From Ferruginibacter sp. (GTDB taxonomy: Bacteria > Bacteroidota > Bacteroidia > Chitinophagales > Chitinophagaceae), in the NCBI GenBank assembly GCA_030831945.1, contig JAURKC010000006.1, forward strand, positions 1-64,000: a DNA stretch of 64,000 nt, given 5' to 3'. Below the pieces are notes generated by a model that saw only the letters and a list, made by a program, of their open reading frames with translations, ran no database searches and had not been told where the DNA came from. Below, one piece after another: positions 7,852-17,631 of this stretch. Numbering within the stretch: position 1 is the stretch's first letter; every line of letters begins with the position of its first letter. The translations under genes and the position numbers were made by a program.

Positions 7852-9069
7852 GTGCAATTCGAAAAAGGTATAGGACAAAAGGAGATCAAGGAACAATTGA
7901 TTCAAATGGTGCAGCATAATCGGCTGAGCCATGCACTGCTATTTTTAGGTAAAGAAGGAGCCGGCGCCTTATCGTTAGCAATGGCCTTTGCGCAATACAT
8001 TGTTTGTGAAAAAGTAAATGGAAAAGCAACCCATTCACAAGAGCCTTCACTATTCGGTGCACCTGAACCCTCACAAGAACCCGCAACCATTTTTTCAGAT
8101 TCTTGTGGCGTATGCAGTGCCTGTGTAAAAGCTAGCCAGCTTATACATCCCGATATTCATTTTTCATATCCTGTTATTCCACGTAAATCTGGTGACAAAC
8201 CAATTAGCACCGATTACATCGCCGAATGGAGAAGCTTTATCACCGAACATCCCTATGGCAATATCTTTGACTGGCTTCAGTTTATTGGTGCAGAAAACAA
8301 ACAAGGAAATATTACCTCTGAAGAATGTAATGACATCACTCGTAAAATAAGTCTTAAAAGTTTTGAGAGCGAATACAAAATTTTAATTATTTGGATGCCC
8401 GAATACCTTACCAAAAACGGCAACAAACTATTAAAACTGATCGAAGAACCGCCACCTAATACCTTGTTTTTATTGGTAGCAGAAAACGAAGACCTCATCT
8501 TGCCTACCATACTTTCTAGAACACAATTAATTAAAATACCGCTACTATCCAACCTTGAAGTAGAATCCGCTTTAGCGCAAAGAATGAGCGTGCCCATAGA
8601 AAAAGCCCAGCAAATAGCTGCCCTGAGTGAAGGAAACTATCGTGAAGCGCTGCAATTGTTAGAACAGGTAGAAGACGACTGGCAGGCCACTCTAAGAGAA
8701 TGGCTGAACTTTATTTCCAAAAGAAACCTGAGCGGACAAGTGAAATGGATTGAGGAAATGAACAAACAGGGAAGAGAAAAGCAAAAACAATTCCTCAAAT
8801 ATTTCACCCATTTACTAGAACAGGCTATTCGCTTGAGCGTGGTGGACGAAAAAATGGCTCACACCCTTTCTATAGCCGATAATGAAAAAGACTTTGCTCT
8901 CCGCCTCAATAAACTGTGCAGCATTCACCAGCAAGAGGCCATTGTTCATGAATTAGACAAAGCAAGCTACTATATTGAGCGAAATGCCAACGGAAAAATG
9001 CTCTTTCACGCCCTCTCTATTAAGTTGTACCATATTATTACGAACAATTCGTTAATTTTGACCCATTGA
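7852..9069 (+). CDS. DNA polymerase III subunit delta-prime (HolB-like)
   Basis: Clamp-loader subunit, 405 residues. I choose the GTG at 7852, because MQFEKGIGQKEIKEQL is how family members begin, and the longer TTG frame from 7822 starts inside the preceding terminator. The P-loop position reads GKEGAGALSLA, lacking the Lys-Ser/Thr pair, as expected for a non-ATPase delta-prime. Zinc-module cysteines C85, C88 and C91 are present, with C52 a possible fourth ligand. LLKLIEEPPPNTLFLLV and ILSRTQLIKIPLL are the typical AAA+ sensor and SRT regions. TACTTTG at 7841-7847 could be an imperfect -7 box giving an almost leaderless mRNA. Confidence 0.9.
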   Translation: MQFEKGIGQKEIKEQLIQMVQHNRLSHALLFLGKEGAGALSLAMAFAQYIVCEKVNGKATHSQEPSLFGAPEPSQEPATIFSDSCGVCSACVKASQLIHPDIHFSYPVIPRKSGDKPISTDYIAEWRSFITEHPYGNIFDWLQFIGAENKQGNITSEECNDITRKISLKSFESEYKILIIWMPEYLTKNGNKLLKLIEEPPPNTLFLLVAENEDLILPTILSRTQLIKIPLLSNLEVESALAQRMSVPIEKAQQIAALSEGNYREALQLLEQVEDDWQATLREWLNFISKRNLSGQVKWIEEMNKQGREKQKQFLKYFTHLLEQAIRLSVVDEKMAHTLSIADNEKDFALRLNKLCSIHQQEAIVHELDKASYYIERNANGKMLFHALSIKLYHIITNNSLILTH

Positions 9070-9447
9070 GGAATAAGTCCTTAGGCAAGTGCCTAGGGGT
9101 TGGAGTAGGTGGTTGGAATTATCTTCTCCGCTATAACAAAACAACATTGAGTAATCTGATACCGGTTTTTTCCGGGACTAATTTATACAGTCTGCTTTTA
9201 TTAAAGGATTTAAATAATCCAATTAATAAAACTTGTATAAAAGAATAAGTACTTCTCGCTAGCAAAAATTGCTACCTGAATTACAAATACTAAAGTCTTT
9301 CCCATTAAATGGGGAACAATGATGTTGAATAAACTATAGTTGGAAAAAGATTCTCCCTCACCATTAGTTGGTTTTTTATAAACCTTCTCTCCCGCAACTT
9401 CTTTCCTCAGTAGGTACTTTAATTTTTTAATTTTAATTACGTTCAAT
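9070..9447. other. 378-nt intergenic region before ricT
   Basis: No credible gene is visible. A 60-codon open frame at 9066-9248 has an unstructured composition and no motif. A small hairpin TAGCAA-AAA-TTGCTA lies near 9259. No clear promoter consensus was found. Confidence 0.5.
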
Positions 9448-10839
9448 ATGGCTTGTGGAAATTGTGGATCTGGTAGCACCCCTGGAGGTTGTCAAAGTCA
9501 TGGCAGCTGTTCTAGTGGAAGTTGCAACCGAATGAATGTGCATGATTGGCTTGCTAATCTACCTTTCAGTGATCCTGAAAGCGGATGCAGAATTGTAGAA
9601 GTTAGTTTTAACAATGGTAGCAGAAAAGATTACTTTAAAAATATCACCACCAATTTTTTCGAGAAAGGTGATATGATTGCAGTGGAAGGGGTGAGTGGAT
9701 TTGATGTAGGCAGTGTAAATATGACGGGTGAATTAGTTCGTCTTCAACTGAAGAAAAACAATATAAAAGAAGAGAGCGCAGACATCAAGAAAATTTTGCG
9801 CAGAGCGAGTGAGGCCGACTTACAGAAAAGCAAAGAATCCAAAGCAAGGGAAAAAGCAGTCATGATTCGCAGTCGGGCTATTGCCAAACAACTTAACCTT
9901 GACATGAAAGTGGCGGAGGTAGAAATTCAGGCAGATGGTCGTAAGGCAACTTTTTTCTACATTGCTGATGACCGTGTTGATTTTAGAGAATTGATTAAAA
10001 TATATGCGGGTGAGTTTAAGGTAAAAGTAGAAATGAAACAAATCGGCGCGCGTCAAGAAGCCGGCAAAGTAGGTGGAATAGGTAGTTGTGGTAGAGAACT
10101 TTGTTGTAGCACCTGGCTAACAGATTTCAAAAGTGTCAACACCAATGCTGCTCGTTATCAAAATTTAAGTATCAATCAAACCAAGCTAAGTGGACAATGT
10201 GGTAGATTGAAATGTTGTTTAAATTTTGAACTGGACACCTACCTAGATGCCCTTCAAAATTTTCCGGATGATTGTGATATGATTGAACTTGCAAGAAGTC
10301 GTGCTTTTTTAGTGAAAAAAGATATTTTTCGCAACCTGATGTGGTACACCATGCCCGACAGCAATAAGCAATATCCTTTAACGATTGAGAGTGTTAAAAA
10401 AATAAAGGCACTCAACAGACAAGGCATTAAACCTGAAGAGCTAGAAACGGTAGAAGTGGTTAGCAAAAAGCCAGTTGAGATAGAACCAACCTATGTAGAT
10501 GTAGTAGGACAAATTAGTTTGAAGAGTCTTGAAAAAACGAGTCGCAAAAGAAGAGAGAACGAAAGAGGATATGGGCAGCAGGGTGGAAATAGGCAACAGC
10601 AAAGGCCTCCTCAAAACAGAGAGGGTCAAAGGCCACAACAAGATAGAGGCCGCCAAGGTCAAGGTCAGCAACGTCCGCAGCAAAACAGGGATGGGCAAGG
10701 ATCTCAGCGACCGAATCAACCCGGTGGCAATCGTCAAGGTGGACAACCAAACCGCCAGCAAAATCCTTCCAACAATAGAAACAATCCATCCAATAGGCCC
10801 TCACAAGGAGCGAGTGGTGCCGGAGAAAATAATAAATAA
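9448..10839 (+). CDS. ricT: PSP1/RicT domain protein with long disordered tail
   Basis: Homologue of RicT (YaaT), which in Bacillus works with RicA/RicF in an iron-sulfur complex affecting RNA processing; its role in Bacteroidota is not settled. It has 463 residues. A cysteine-rich N-terminus (ACGNCGSG..GGCQSHGSC) comes first, then the PSP1 core with SCGRELCCSTW and GQCGRLKCCLNFE. From about residue 368 onward there is an ~95-residue tail of Gln, Gly, Asn, Arg and Pro, predicted to be disordered. The tail is longer and more biased than in the Bacillus protein. An intrinsic terminator follows. Confidence 0.9.
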   Translation: MACGNCGSGSTPGGCQSHGSCSSGSCNRMNVHDWLANLPFSDPESGCRIVEVSFNNGSRKDYFKNITTNFFEKGDMIAVEGVSGFDVGSVNMTGELVRLQLKKNNIKEESADIKKILRRASEADLQKSKESKAREKAVMIRSRAIAKQLNLDMKVAEVEIQADGRKATFFYIADDRVDFRELIKIYAGEFKVKVEMKQIGARQEAGKVGGIGSCGRELCCSTWLTDFKSVNTNAARYQNLSINQTKLSGQCGRLKCCLNFELDTYLDALQNFPDDCDMIELARSRAFLVKKDIFRNLMWYTMPDSNKQYPLTIESVKKIKALNRQGIKPEELETVEVVSKKPVEIEPTYVDVVGQISLKSLEKTSRKRRENERGYGQQGGNRQQQRPPQNREGQRPQQDRGRQGQGQQRPQQNRDGQGSQRPNQPGGNRQGGQPNRQQNPSNNRNNPSNRPSQGASGAGENNK

Positions 10840-10846
10840 ATAATAC

Positions 10847-10884
10847 TAAAAGCGTCGGGGTTATTCTTGGCGCTTTTATTTTTG
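10847..10884 (+). terminator. Intrinsic terminator after ricT
   Basis: TAAAAGCGTC (10847-10856) pairs with GGCGCTTTTA (10869-10878), including one G-T pair, and is followed by TTTTTG. It lies upstream of the gldA ATG and rules out the longer TTG start at 10867 for that gene. Confidence 0.75.
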
Positions 10885-10899
10885 AATAATATTTTTTTC

Positions 10900-11850
10900 A
10901 TGTCAATTGAAGTAAACAATCTTTCAAAAATGTATGGCACGCAAATAGCGGTGAACGATATTTCATTCGCTATTGCAAAAGGAGAAATTGTAGGCTTCCT
11001 AGGACCGAATGGTGCTGGAAAAAGCACTACCATGAAAATGATTACTGGATATTTAGGCGCAGATAGTGGCTCCATTTCTGTAGCAGGAGAAAAGGTGAAT
11101 CCTGATTCATTAGCTGCTAAGAAAAAAATTGGTTACCTGCCTGAGGCAAACCCTCTTTATAATGATATGTATGTTAGGGAATATCTAGAATTCATCGCTT
11201 CTATTCATGAAATAAAAAATACCAAGCAAGCCATTGAACAAGTAATTATAGCTACCGGATTAACTGTAGAAGCAAATAAAAAAATTACGCAATTAAGTAA
11301 GGGCTATAAACAAAGAGTAGGTCTAGCGGCTGCAATCATTCATGATCCAGAGGTATTAATATTAGATGAGCCCACCGCGGGACTTGATCCTAATCAATTA
11401 GCAGAGATAAGAGCGCTGATTCAAGCATTAGGAAAAAACAAGACCATCCTGTTTTCTTCCCACATTCTTCAAGAAGTGCAAGCGATTTGCGACCGGGTAA
11501 TTATCATCGACAAAGGGAACCTAGTAGCCAATGACACCCTGAGCAATCTGCAGAAAACAACCAATGGCAACACGGTAGTAACAGTAAGTTTTAAAGAAAC
11601 TGTAGACCCTCAGCTGCTACAGGTACTCATCAATGAGCAGAAGGCTGAAAAAATAACCGCAATAACTGACCAGTCTAGCGGTTCGAATGGGTCTAGTTTT
11701 CAATTAACCACCCAGCAGCCTGACAATTTAAAATCCCAGTTATTAGAATTGAGTTTGAAAAACAAACTGAACATTGTTTCTTTGCAAAGTGAAACCAATA
11801 GCTTGGAAAACATTTTTAGAAATTTAACTTCGCATACGCACACTAAATAA
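10900..11850 (+). CDS. gldA: Gliding motility-associated ABC transporter ATPase GldA
   Basis: ATP-binding subunit, 316 residues from the ATG at 10900 (MSIEVNNLSKMYG). Walker A GPNGAGKST is at 35-43, the signature LSKGYKQRV at 132-140 and Walker B LILDEP at 153-158. The core and a C-terminal domain of about 95 residues match the GldA family. In Flavobacterium GldA works with the membrane proteins GldF and GldG, which are not in this window. It lies 27 bases upstream of eno, so the two may share a transcript. Confidence 0.9.
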   Translation: MSIEVNNLSKMYGTQIAVNDISFAIAKGEIVGFLGPNGAGKSTTMKMITGYLGADSGSISVAGEKVNPDSLAAKKKIGYLPEANPLYNDMYVREYLEFIASIHEIKNTKQAIEQVIIATGLTVEANKKITQLSKGYKQRVGLAAAIIHDPEVLILDEPTAGLDPNQLAEIRALIQALGKNKTILFSSHILQEVQAICDRVIIIDKGNLVANDTLSNLQKTTNGNTVVTVSFKETVDPQLLQVLINEQKAEKITAITDQSSGSNGSSFQLTTQQPDNLKSQLLELSLKNKLNIVSLQSETNSLENIFRNLTSHTHTK

Positions 11851-13173
<1,323 letters not shown>

Positions 13174-13204
13174 TTGATACCAAAAGAAAAAAGATAAGTT
13201 TTCA

Positions 13205-13558
13205 ATGATAGAAAATGATTCAATCGATACAGCTTCTTCTCAACCCCTTGAAAAAAGGAGTTGGAAGAAGCTGTCCTTTTTAGGCAACAAATATTTTATT
13301 TCAAGTTTACTATTTCTAATTTGGATGCTCTTTTTCAATGAGAAAGATATTATTACCGAATTCAGAAGAAAGGCTAAATTAAATGAGCTGCAAAAAAGTG
13401 AGCAGCACCTAAATGAAGTCATTATAGAAACCAAGCAAGAGTTAGGTCAGCTGAAAAACAATGCCCAGACGATTGAAAAATATGCTAGAGAAAAGTATAT
13501 GATGAAAAAAGATAATGAAGACTTATTCATTATTTCACCCAGCGATTCGCTTAAATAA
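13205..13558 (+). CDS. Septum formation initiator family protein (FtsB/DivIC-like)
   Basis: Small bitopic membrane protein of 117 residues. A basic N-terminal stretch (LEKRSWKKLSFLGNK) is followed by one transmembrane helix at about 30-47. A coiled coil runs from about 55 to 95 (KLNELQKSEQHLNEVIIETKQELGQL), and the end is YAREKYMMKKDNEDLFII, a region typical of FtsB/DivIC. These proteins bridge divisome components at the septum. The position just after eno matches ftsB in many genomes. Confidence 0.85.
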   Translation: MIENDSIDTASSQPLEKRSWKKLSFLGNKYFISSLLFLIWMLFFNEKDIITEFRRKAKLNELQKSEQHLNEVIIETKQELGQLKNNAQTIEKYAREKYMMKKDNEDLFIISPSDSLK

Positions 13559-13645
13559 TTGATCTTCTACACAATAAAGGGCTAAAGCCTTCGTTTACAG
13601 TTACAGAAGATGAGTCTATTTTTACACCAGTCATAAAATTATTGT

Positions 13646-13885
13646 ATGCACGGCTTTACTGAGGAGGATTTAATTCTATACCTCTACAAAGAAATTTCTG
13701 CTGAACAATCGATGCTTTTAGAAGAAGCCTTGGCAACTGATTGGGCATTAAAAGAAAAGTATGAAGTGATCGCCGCTTCAGTCAATGACTTGGATAAATT
13801 AACGCTGTCGCCAAGAAAAGAAGCAGTCAATACAATTTTACAATACGCTAGTTCCACTACAAAAAAATTGCCTAGCTCCGTATAG
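13646..13885 (+). CDS. Hypothetical protein, anti-sigma-like N-terminal helix region
   Basis: A 79-residue protein that I do not assign to a named family. Its start (HGFTEEDLILYLYKEISAEQ) resembles the first helices of anti-sigma/zinc-finger-like proteins of Bacteroidota, but no cysteine or histidine metal set is present. There is no membrane segment or signal peptide. It lies between the divisome-like gene and nth, with gaps of 87 and 56 bases on the same strand. Codon use and composition look like those of its neighbours. Confidence 0.6.
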   Translation: MHGFTEEDLILYLYKEISAEQSMLLEEALATDWALKEKYEVIAASVNDLDKLTLSPRKEAVNTILQYASSTTKKLPSSV

Positions 13886-13941
13886 CGACAATTGCATCAA
13901 TTCCACTATTTTCGTTTGGCAGAAAAGCTGAATGCTTATTT

Positions 13942-14598
13942 ATGACCAAGCAGCAACGTTACCAATTATTCATCGATTATTTTTTACTGAATGCACCGAG
14001 TGCAGACACTGAATTATTATTCAACAATCCCTATGAATTATTAGTAGCCGTAATACTTTCGGCACAGTGTACGGATAAGCGGGTAAACCTTACTACGCCT
14101 GCTATTTTTAAAAAATTTTCCCATCCAGAAAGTCTGAGTAAAGCCTCCTTCAAAGAAGTTTTTGCTTTAATTAAAAGTATTTCTTACCCTAATAATAAAG
14201 CCAAGCATTTAATAGGGATGGCAGAAATGCTAGTCAATAAATTTTCTGGGCAGGTACCCATGACCGTTGATGAGCTAGTGGAACTACCCGGTGTAGGAAG
14301 AAAAACAGCCAATGTAATCACCTCTGTAATCGATCAGCAACCTAATATGGCTGTCGATACCCACGTATTTAGAGTGAGTGCGCGAATCGGTCTGACCACC
14401 AATGCCAAAACACCGCTTGCTGCAGAAAAACAGTTAATCAGCCATATTCCCAAAGAATATGTTCACCGAGCTCACCATTGGTTGATCCTTCACGGAAGGT
14501 ATGTATGTACAGCTAGGAGCCCTAAATGTGAAGATTGTGGTATTCAGTCAGCCTGTAAATACTTTGTCAAACAAGCAAAAATGAATAACCGCTTATAA
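13942..14598 (+). CDS. nth: Endonuclease III
   Basis: Bifunctional DNA glycosylase/AP lyase removing oxidised pyrimidines in base excision repair; 218 residues. The helix-hairpin-helix LVELPGVGRKTANV contains catalytic K121, and the catalytic aspartate is D139 (VDTHVFRV). The 4Fe-4S cluster ligands are C189, C196, C199 and C205 with the classic C-X6-C-X2-C-X5-C spacing. Its stop overlaps by 6 bases the stop of korA on the opposite strand. Confidence 0.97.
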   Translation: MTKQQRYQLFIDYFLLNAPSADTELLFNNPYELLVAVILSAQCTDKRVNLTTPAIFKKFSHPESLSKASFKEVFALIKSISYPNNKAKHLIGMAEMLVNKFSGQVPMTVDELVELPGVGRKTANVITSVIDQQPNMAVDTHVFRVSARIGLTTNAKTPLAAEKQLISHIPKEYVHRAHHWLILHGRYVCTARSPKCEDCGIQSACKYFVKQAKMNNRL

Positions 14599-16449
14599 CA
14601 TTTTTTTAATTTCTTCGATCAGCTCGCCTTTGGTAATCGCTACACCCATAATTTTATTATAGGGTTTAGCATCTACGAAATATACATCTCTAATAATTTT
14701 TACCAACTGGCCATTATTAATTTCAGGTACCAATACATGATCAAAGTTTTTCAGCATCTGTCCTAAGTTTTTAGGGAAAGGACGAATGTAGCGAAGGTGA
14801 GCATGCGAAACAGCATGACCTTGTTGCTGCAGTTCTTTACAAGCACTTTTAATAGCACCATAAGTACTACCCCAGCCTAGAACTAATACCTTGCCTTTTT
14901 CAGCGCCACTATCTAGTTTTTGCTCAGGAATATAATCAGCAATCAGATCTACTTTTTTCTGTCTTGTCTTCACCATATGCTGGTGATTATCCGAATCATA
15001 ACTAATATTTCCTGTCAAGTCTTGTTTTTCTAGACCGCCTACTCTGTGTTCAAGTCCTGCAGTACCAGGAATTGCCCAAGGACGAACTAATTTTTCATCT
15101 CTATGGTAAGGTTGGAATTTTCCATTTGCATCGAAATAGTTTTCATTTTTTTCAGAAGCAAAAGAAACTTTAATTTCTTTTAATTCAGCAGCGGTAGGGA
15201 ATTTCCATGGCTCAGCACCATTAGCAATATAACCATCACTTAAAAATATCACCGGCGTCATGTGTTGAACACTAATTCTTACTGCTTCATAAACAGCCGC
15301 AAAACAATCACTAGGTGTAGAAGCAGAAATTACCGGCATTGGACACTCGCCATTACGCCCATAATAAGCCTGCAACAAATCACTCTGCTCTGTCTTGGTA
15401 GGCAAACCTGTACTAGGTCCGCCTCTTTGAACATTGATAATAAGCAATGGTATTTCTAACATCACCGCAAGGCCCATTGCCTCCGCTTTTAATGCCATAC
15501 CTGGTCCGCTGGTAGTGGTAACACCCAAACTGCCGCCATAACTAGCACCAATAGACGAAGTAATAGCAGCGATCTCATCCTCTGCTTGGAAAGTCTTGAT
15601 GCCGAAATTTTTATATTTACTTAAGTCGTGCAGAATATCACTTGCAGGAGTAATCGGATAACTTCCTAAAAAAAGTTGAAGTCCACTTTTTTGCGACGCC
15701 GCTATCAATCCATAAGCGAGTGCCTGATTACCCATGATAGAACGATACACACCCGGCTCCATTTTAGCTTTCTCCACTGTGTAGCGAGTGGTAAATGTTT
15801 CGGTAGTATCTCCGTAATTATATCCAGCCTGCAATGCTTTAACATTACTTTCAAATATCTCTGGTTTTTTGCCAAATTTATCTTTGATGAATTGGATAGT
15901 ATTATCCATTTCACGATTGTACATCCAATATAAAAAGCCCAACACAAACATATTTTTTGCGCGGTCTTTTTCTTTCATCCCCATCGTGAAGTCTTTCAAT
16001 GCTTCCCTCGTCATTTTAGTAACATCCATCTTAATAAGCTCGTAACCCTCAAGGCTATTATCTTCTAGCGGATTGCTTCCTTCTGGATAATTAGCAAGAC
16101 GTAAGTTTTTGGCATCAAAGCCTTCTATATTCGCGATGATTACTCCACCCGATTTTAATCCTTTTAAATTTACTTTCAATGCAGCAGCATTCATTGCAAC
16201 CAATACATCACAAACATCACCCGGCGTAAAAATACGATCACTACTAAAACGAAGTTGGTATCCACTCACCCCTGGAAGAGTTCCTATTGGGGCCCTGATC
16301 TCAGCAGGAAAATCTGGAAAGGTTGCTAAATCAATACCTAGCAAGGCAGTGTTATTAGTAAACTGACTTCCTGTTAGCTGCATACCATCACCACTATCTC
16401 CGGCGAATTTTATTACAACTTCTTTTAAAACTTGTTCTTTGATACTCAT
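14593..16449 (-). CDS. korA: 2-oxoacid:ferredoxin oxidoreductase, alpha (gamma-alpha fused) subunit
   Basis: Subunit of an enzyme that oxidatively decarboxylates a 2-oxoacid, most likely 2-oxoglutarate, to an acyl-CoA and reduces ferredoxin. Its 618 residues comprise an N-terminal gamma domain (FAGDSGDGMQLTGSQFTNN; about 1-190) fused to the alpha chain (GNQALAYGLIAASQ..YPITPASDIL onward, with EDEIAAITSSIGASYGG). The TPP-binding beta subunit (korB), usually next to korA, is absent from this window; downstream is nth in convergent orientation and upstream a divergent gene. The ATG at 16449 gives the expected start. Confidence 0.9.
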   Translation of the reverse strand: MSIKEQVLKEVVIKFAGDSGDGMQLTGSQFTNNTALLGIDLATFPDFPAEIRAPIGTLPGVSGYQLRFSSDRIFTPGDVCDVLVAMNAAALKVNLKGLKSGGVIIANIEGFDAKNLRLANYPEGSNPLEDNSLEGYELIKMDVTKMTREALKDFTMGMKEKDRAKNMFVLGFLYWMYNREMDNTIQFIKDKFGKKPEIFESNVKALQAGYNYGDTTETFTTRYTVEKAKMEPGVYRSIMGNQALAYGLIAASQKSGLQLFLGSYPITPASDILHDLSKYKNFGIKTFQAEDEIAAITSSIGASYGGSLGVTTTSGPGMALKAEAMGLAVMLEIPLLIINVQRGGPSTGLPTKTEQSDLLQAYYGRNGECPMPVISASTPSDCFAAVYEAVRISVQHMTPVIFLSDGYIANGAEPWKFPTAAELKEIKVSFASEKNENYFDANGKFQPYHRDEKLVRPWAIPGTAGLEHRVGGLEKQDLTGNISYDSDNHQHMVKTRQKKVDLIADYIPEQKLDSGAEKGKVLVLGWGSTYGAIKSACKELQQQGHAVSHAHLRYIRPFPKNLGQMLKNFDHVLVPEINNGQLVKIIRDVYFVDAKPYNKIMGVAITKGELIEEIKKML

Positions 16450-16807
16450 ATGGTCAAACTTTATAAATTACTGCAAGTTACAGTTAAATTAATTTTAATA
16501 ATCAAGGCTTAAAAACTTTGTCCGGCAACCTTATCAATGTAATATTTTGATACGCTCGACTACCAAAATATCGATTAATTGTTTTTTTAGGGTTAAAAGC
16601 ATCTTTCAATACCTAAACGGGGGCTTATTATTAGCTAAAACGATTAAAAAGCTCCCTCCCATTTGAATCCTACTGCTTCGGTTCTATTGTTTTCAATTTA
16701 CGTTGATTTTATTAAAAACAAGTTGGTTAAATTTTAACAACATAAAACAATTTTATTTGAAGGTACTTTGTGAAAATGTTTTAATTTTAAGCTCTAAAAA
16801 TTTAACT
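16450..16807. other. 358-nt divergent intergenic region (korA / YccA-like)
   Basis: No gene is visible. It should contain the promoters of both flanking genes. GGTACTTTGTG at about 16760 resembles a -7 box with a one-base deletion. No other structure was seen. Confidence 0.4.
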
Positions 16808-17563
16808 ATGGAATTATTTAAATCTGGCAACCCCACGCTTTCAGAAAAAGCATTTAAAAACACCCTCTACATTGATCAACATAATTCAATGACGGTTAGG
16901 GGTACCCTAAACAAATTTGGCTTCATGTTTTTAATGTTAATGGGCACTGCCTATTATTCTTGGAAAGAATTTGATGGAGGTGGTGATGTACAATCCCTTA
17001 TTTGGGGTGGCGCTATTGGTGGCCTTGTTATTGCACTCGTAATAATGTTCAAAAAAGAATGGTCGCCCTTTCTTGCGCCATTATACGCTTTATTAGAAGG
17101 TCTATTTATTGGTGCTATTTCTGCTTATTATAATGATGCTTTTGCAACAAAAATGCCTAACATTATTATGAATGCCGTTGGACTAACTTTTGGAACAGCT
17201 ATCTCTATGTATTTTTTATACAGCTTTAAAATTATTCAGGCTACTGAAAAATTTAAGGCAATTGTTTTCACTGCTACCGCTGGTATTGCGGTGTTTTATT
17301 TAATCGCGATGGTAGTAAGAATGTTTGGAGTAGAAATGGCTTTTTTACATGAAGGATCACTAATGGGAATTGGTTTCTCTTTAGTAGTAGTGGCTATTGC
17401 AGCATTGAATCTTATCCTAGATTTTGATATGATGGAAAGAGGCGCTGAAGCAGGTGCTCCTAAATATATGGAATGGTATGGCGCTTTTGGATTAATGGTT
17501 ACCATCGTTTGGTTATACCTAGAAATCCTTCGACTGTTATCCAAAATAAGCAGCAGGAAATAA
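16808..17563 (+). CDS. Bax inhibitor-1/YccA family membrane protein
   Basis: Integral inner-membrane protein, 251 residues from the ATG at 16808. The longer frame from 16703 adds 35 residues with no family resemblance, while MELFKSGNPTLSEKAFKN is the expected start. Seven hydrophobic helices are evident, ending with the C-terminal EWYGAFGLMVTIVWLYLEIL and a short basic tail (LLSKISSRK). The acidic FDMMERGAEAGAP lies before the last helix. Bacterial members have been linked to calcium leak or to protease modulation, but the role here is unknown. Confidence 0.88.
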   Translation: MELFKSGNPTLSEKAFKNTLYIDQHNSMTVRGTLNKFGFMFLMLMGTAYYSWKEFDGGGDVQSLIWGGAIGGLVIALVIMFKKEWSPFLAPLYALLEGLFIGAISAYYNDAFATKMPNIIMNAVGLTFGTAISMYFLYSFKIIQATEKFKAIVFTATAGIAVFYLIAMVVRMFGVEMAFLHEGSLMGIGFSLVVVAIAALNLILDFDMMERGAEAGAPKYMEWYGAFGLMVTIVWLYLEILRLLSKISSRK

Positions 17564-17631
17564 TTATTTTGAATTCAACTCATTCTATTGATTAAACAAT
17601 TTTCAGTTCGCTTATAAAACGATTCATTGCT

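Noticed and set aside
9066..9248. 60-residue open frame after the delta-prime gene
   Set aside because: It has no domain, an odd composition and no promoter, and lies in a region without conserved features.
10441..10843. Overlapping open frames on both strands at the ricT 3-prime end
   Set aside because: The low-complexity Gln/Gly/Arg codons of the ricT tail lack stops in other frames; these are shadows.
13205..13558. Possible membrane toxin
   Set aside because: The single helix plus coiled coil and the position after eno fit FtsB/DivIC much better, and there is no antitoxin-like partner.
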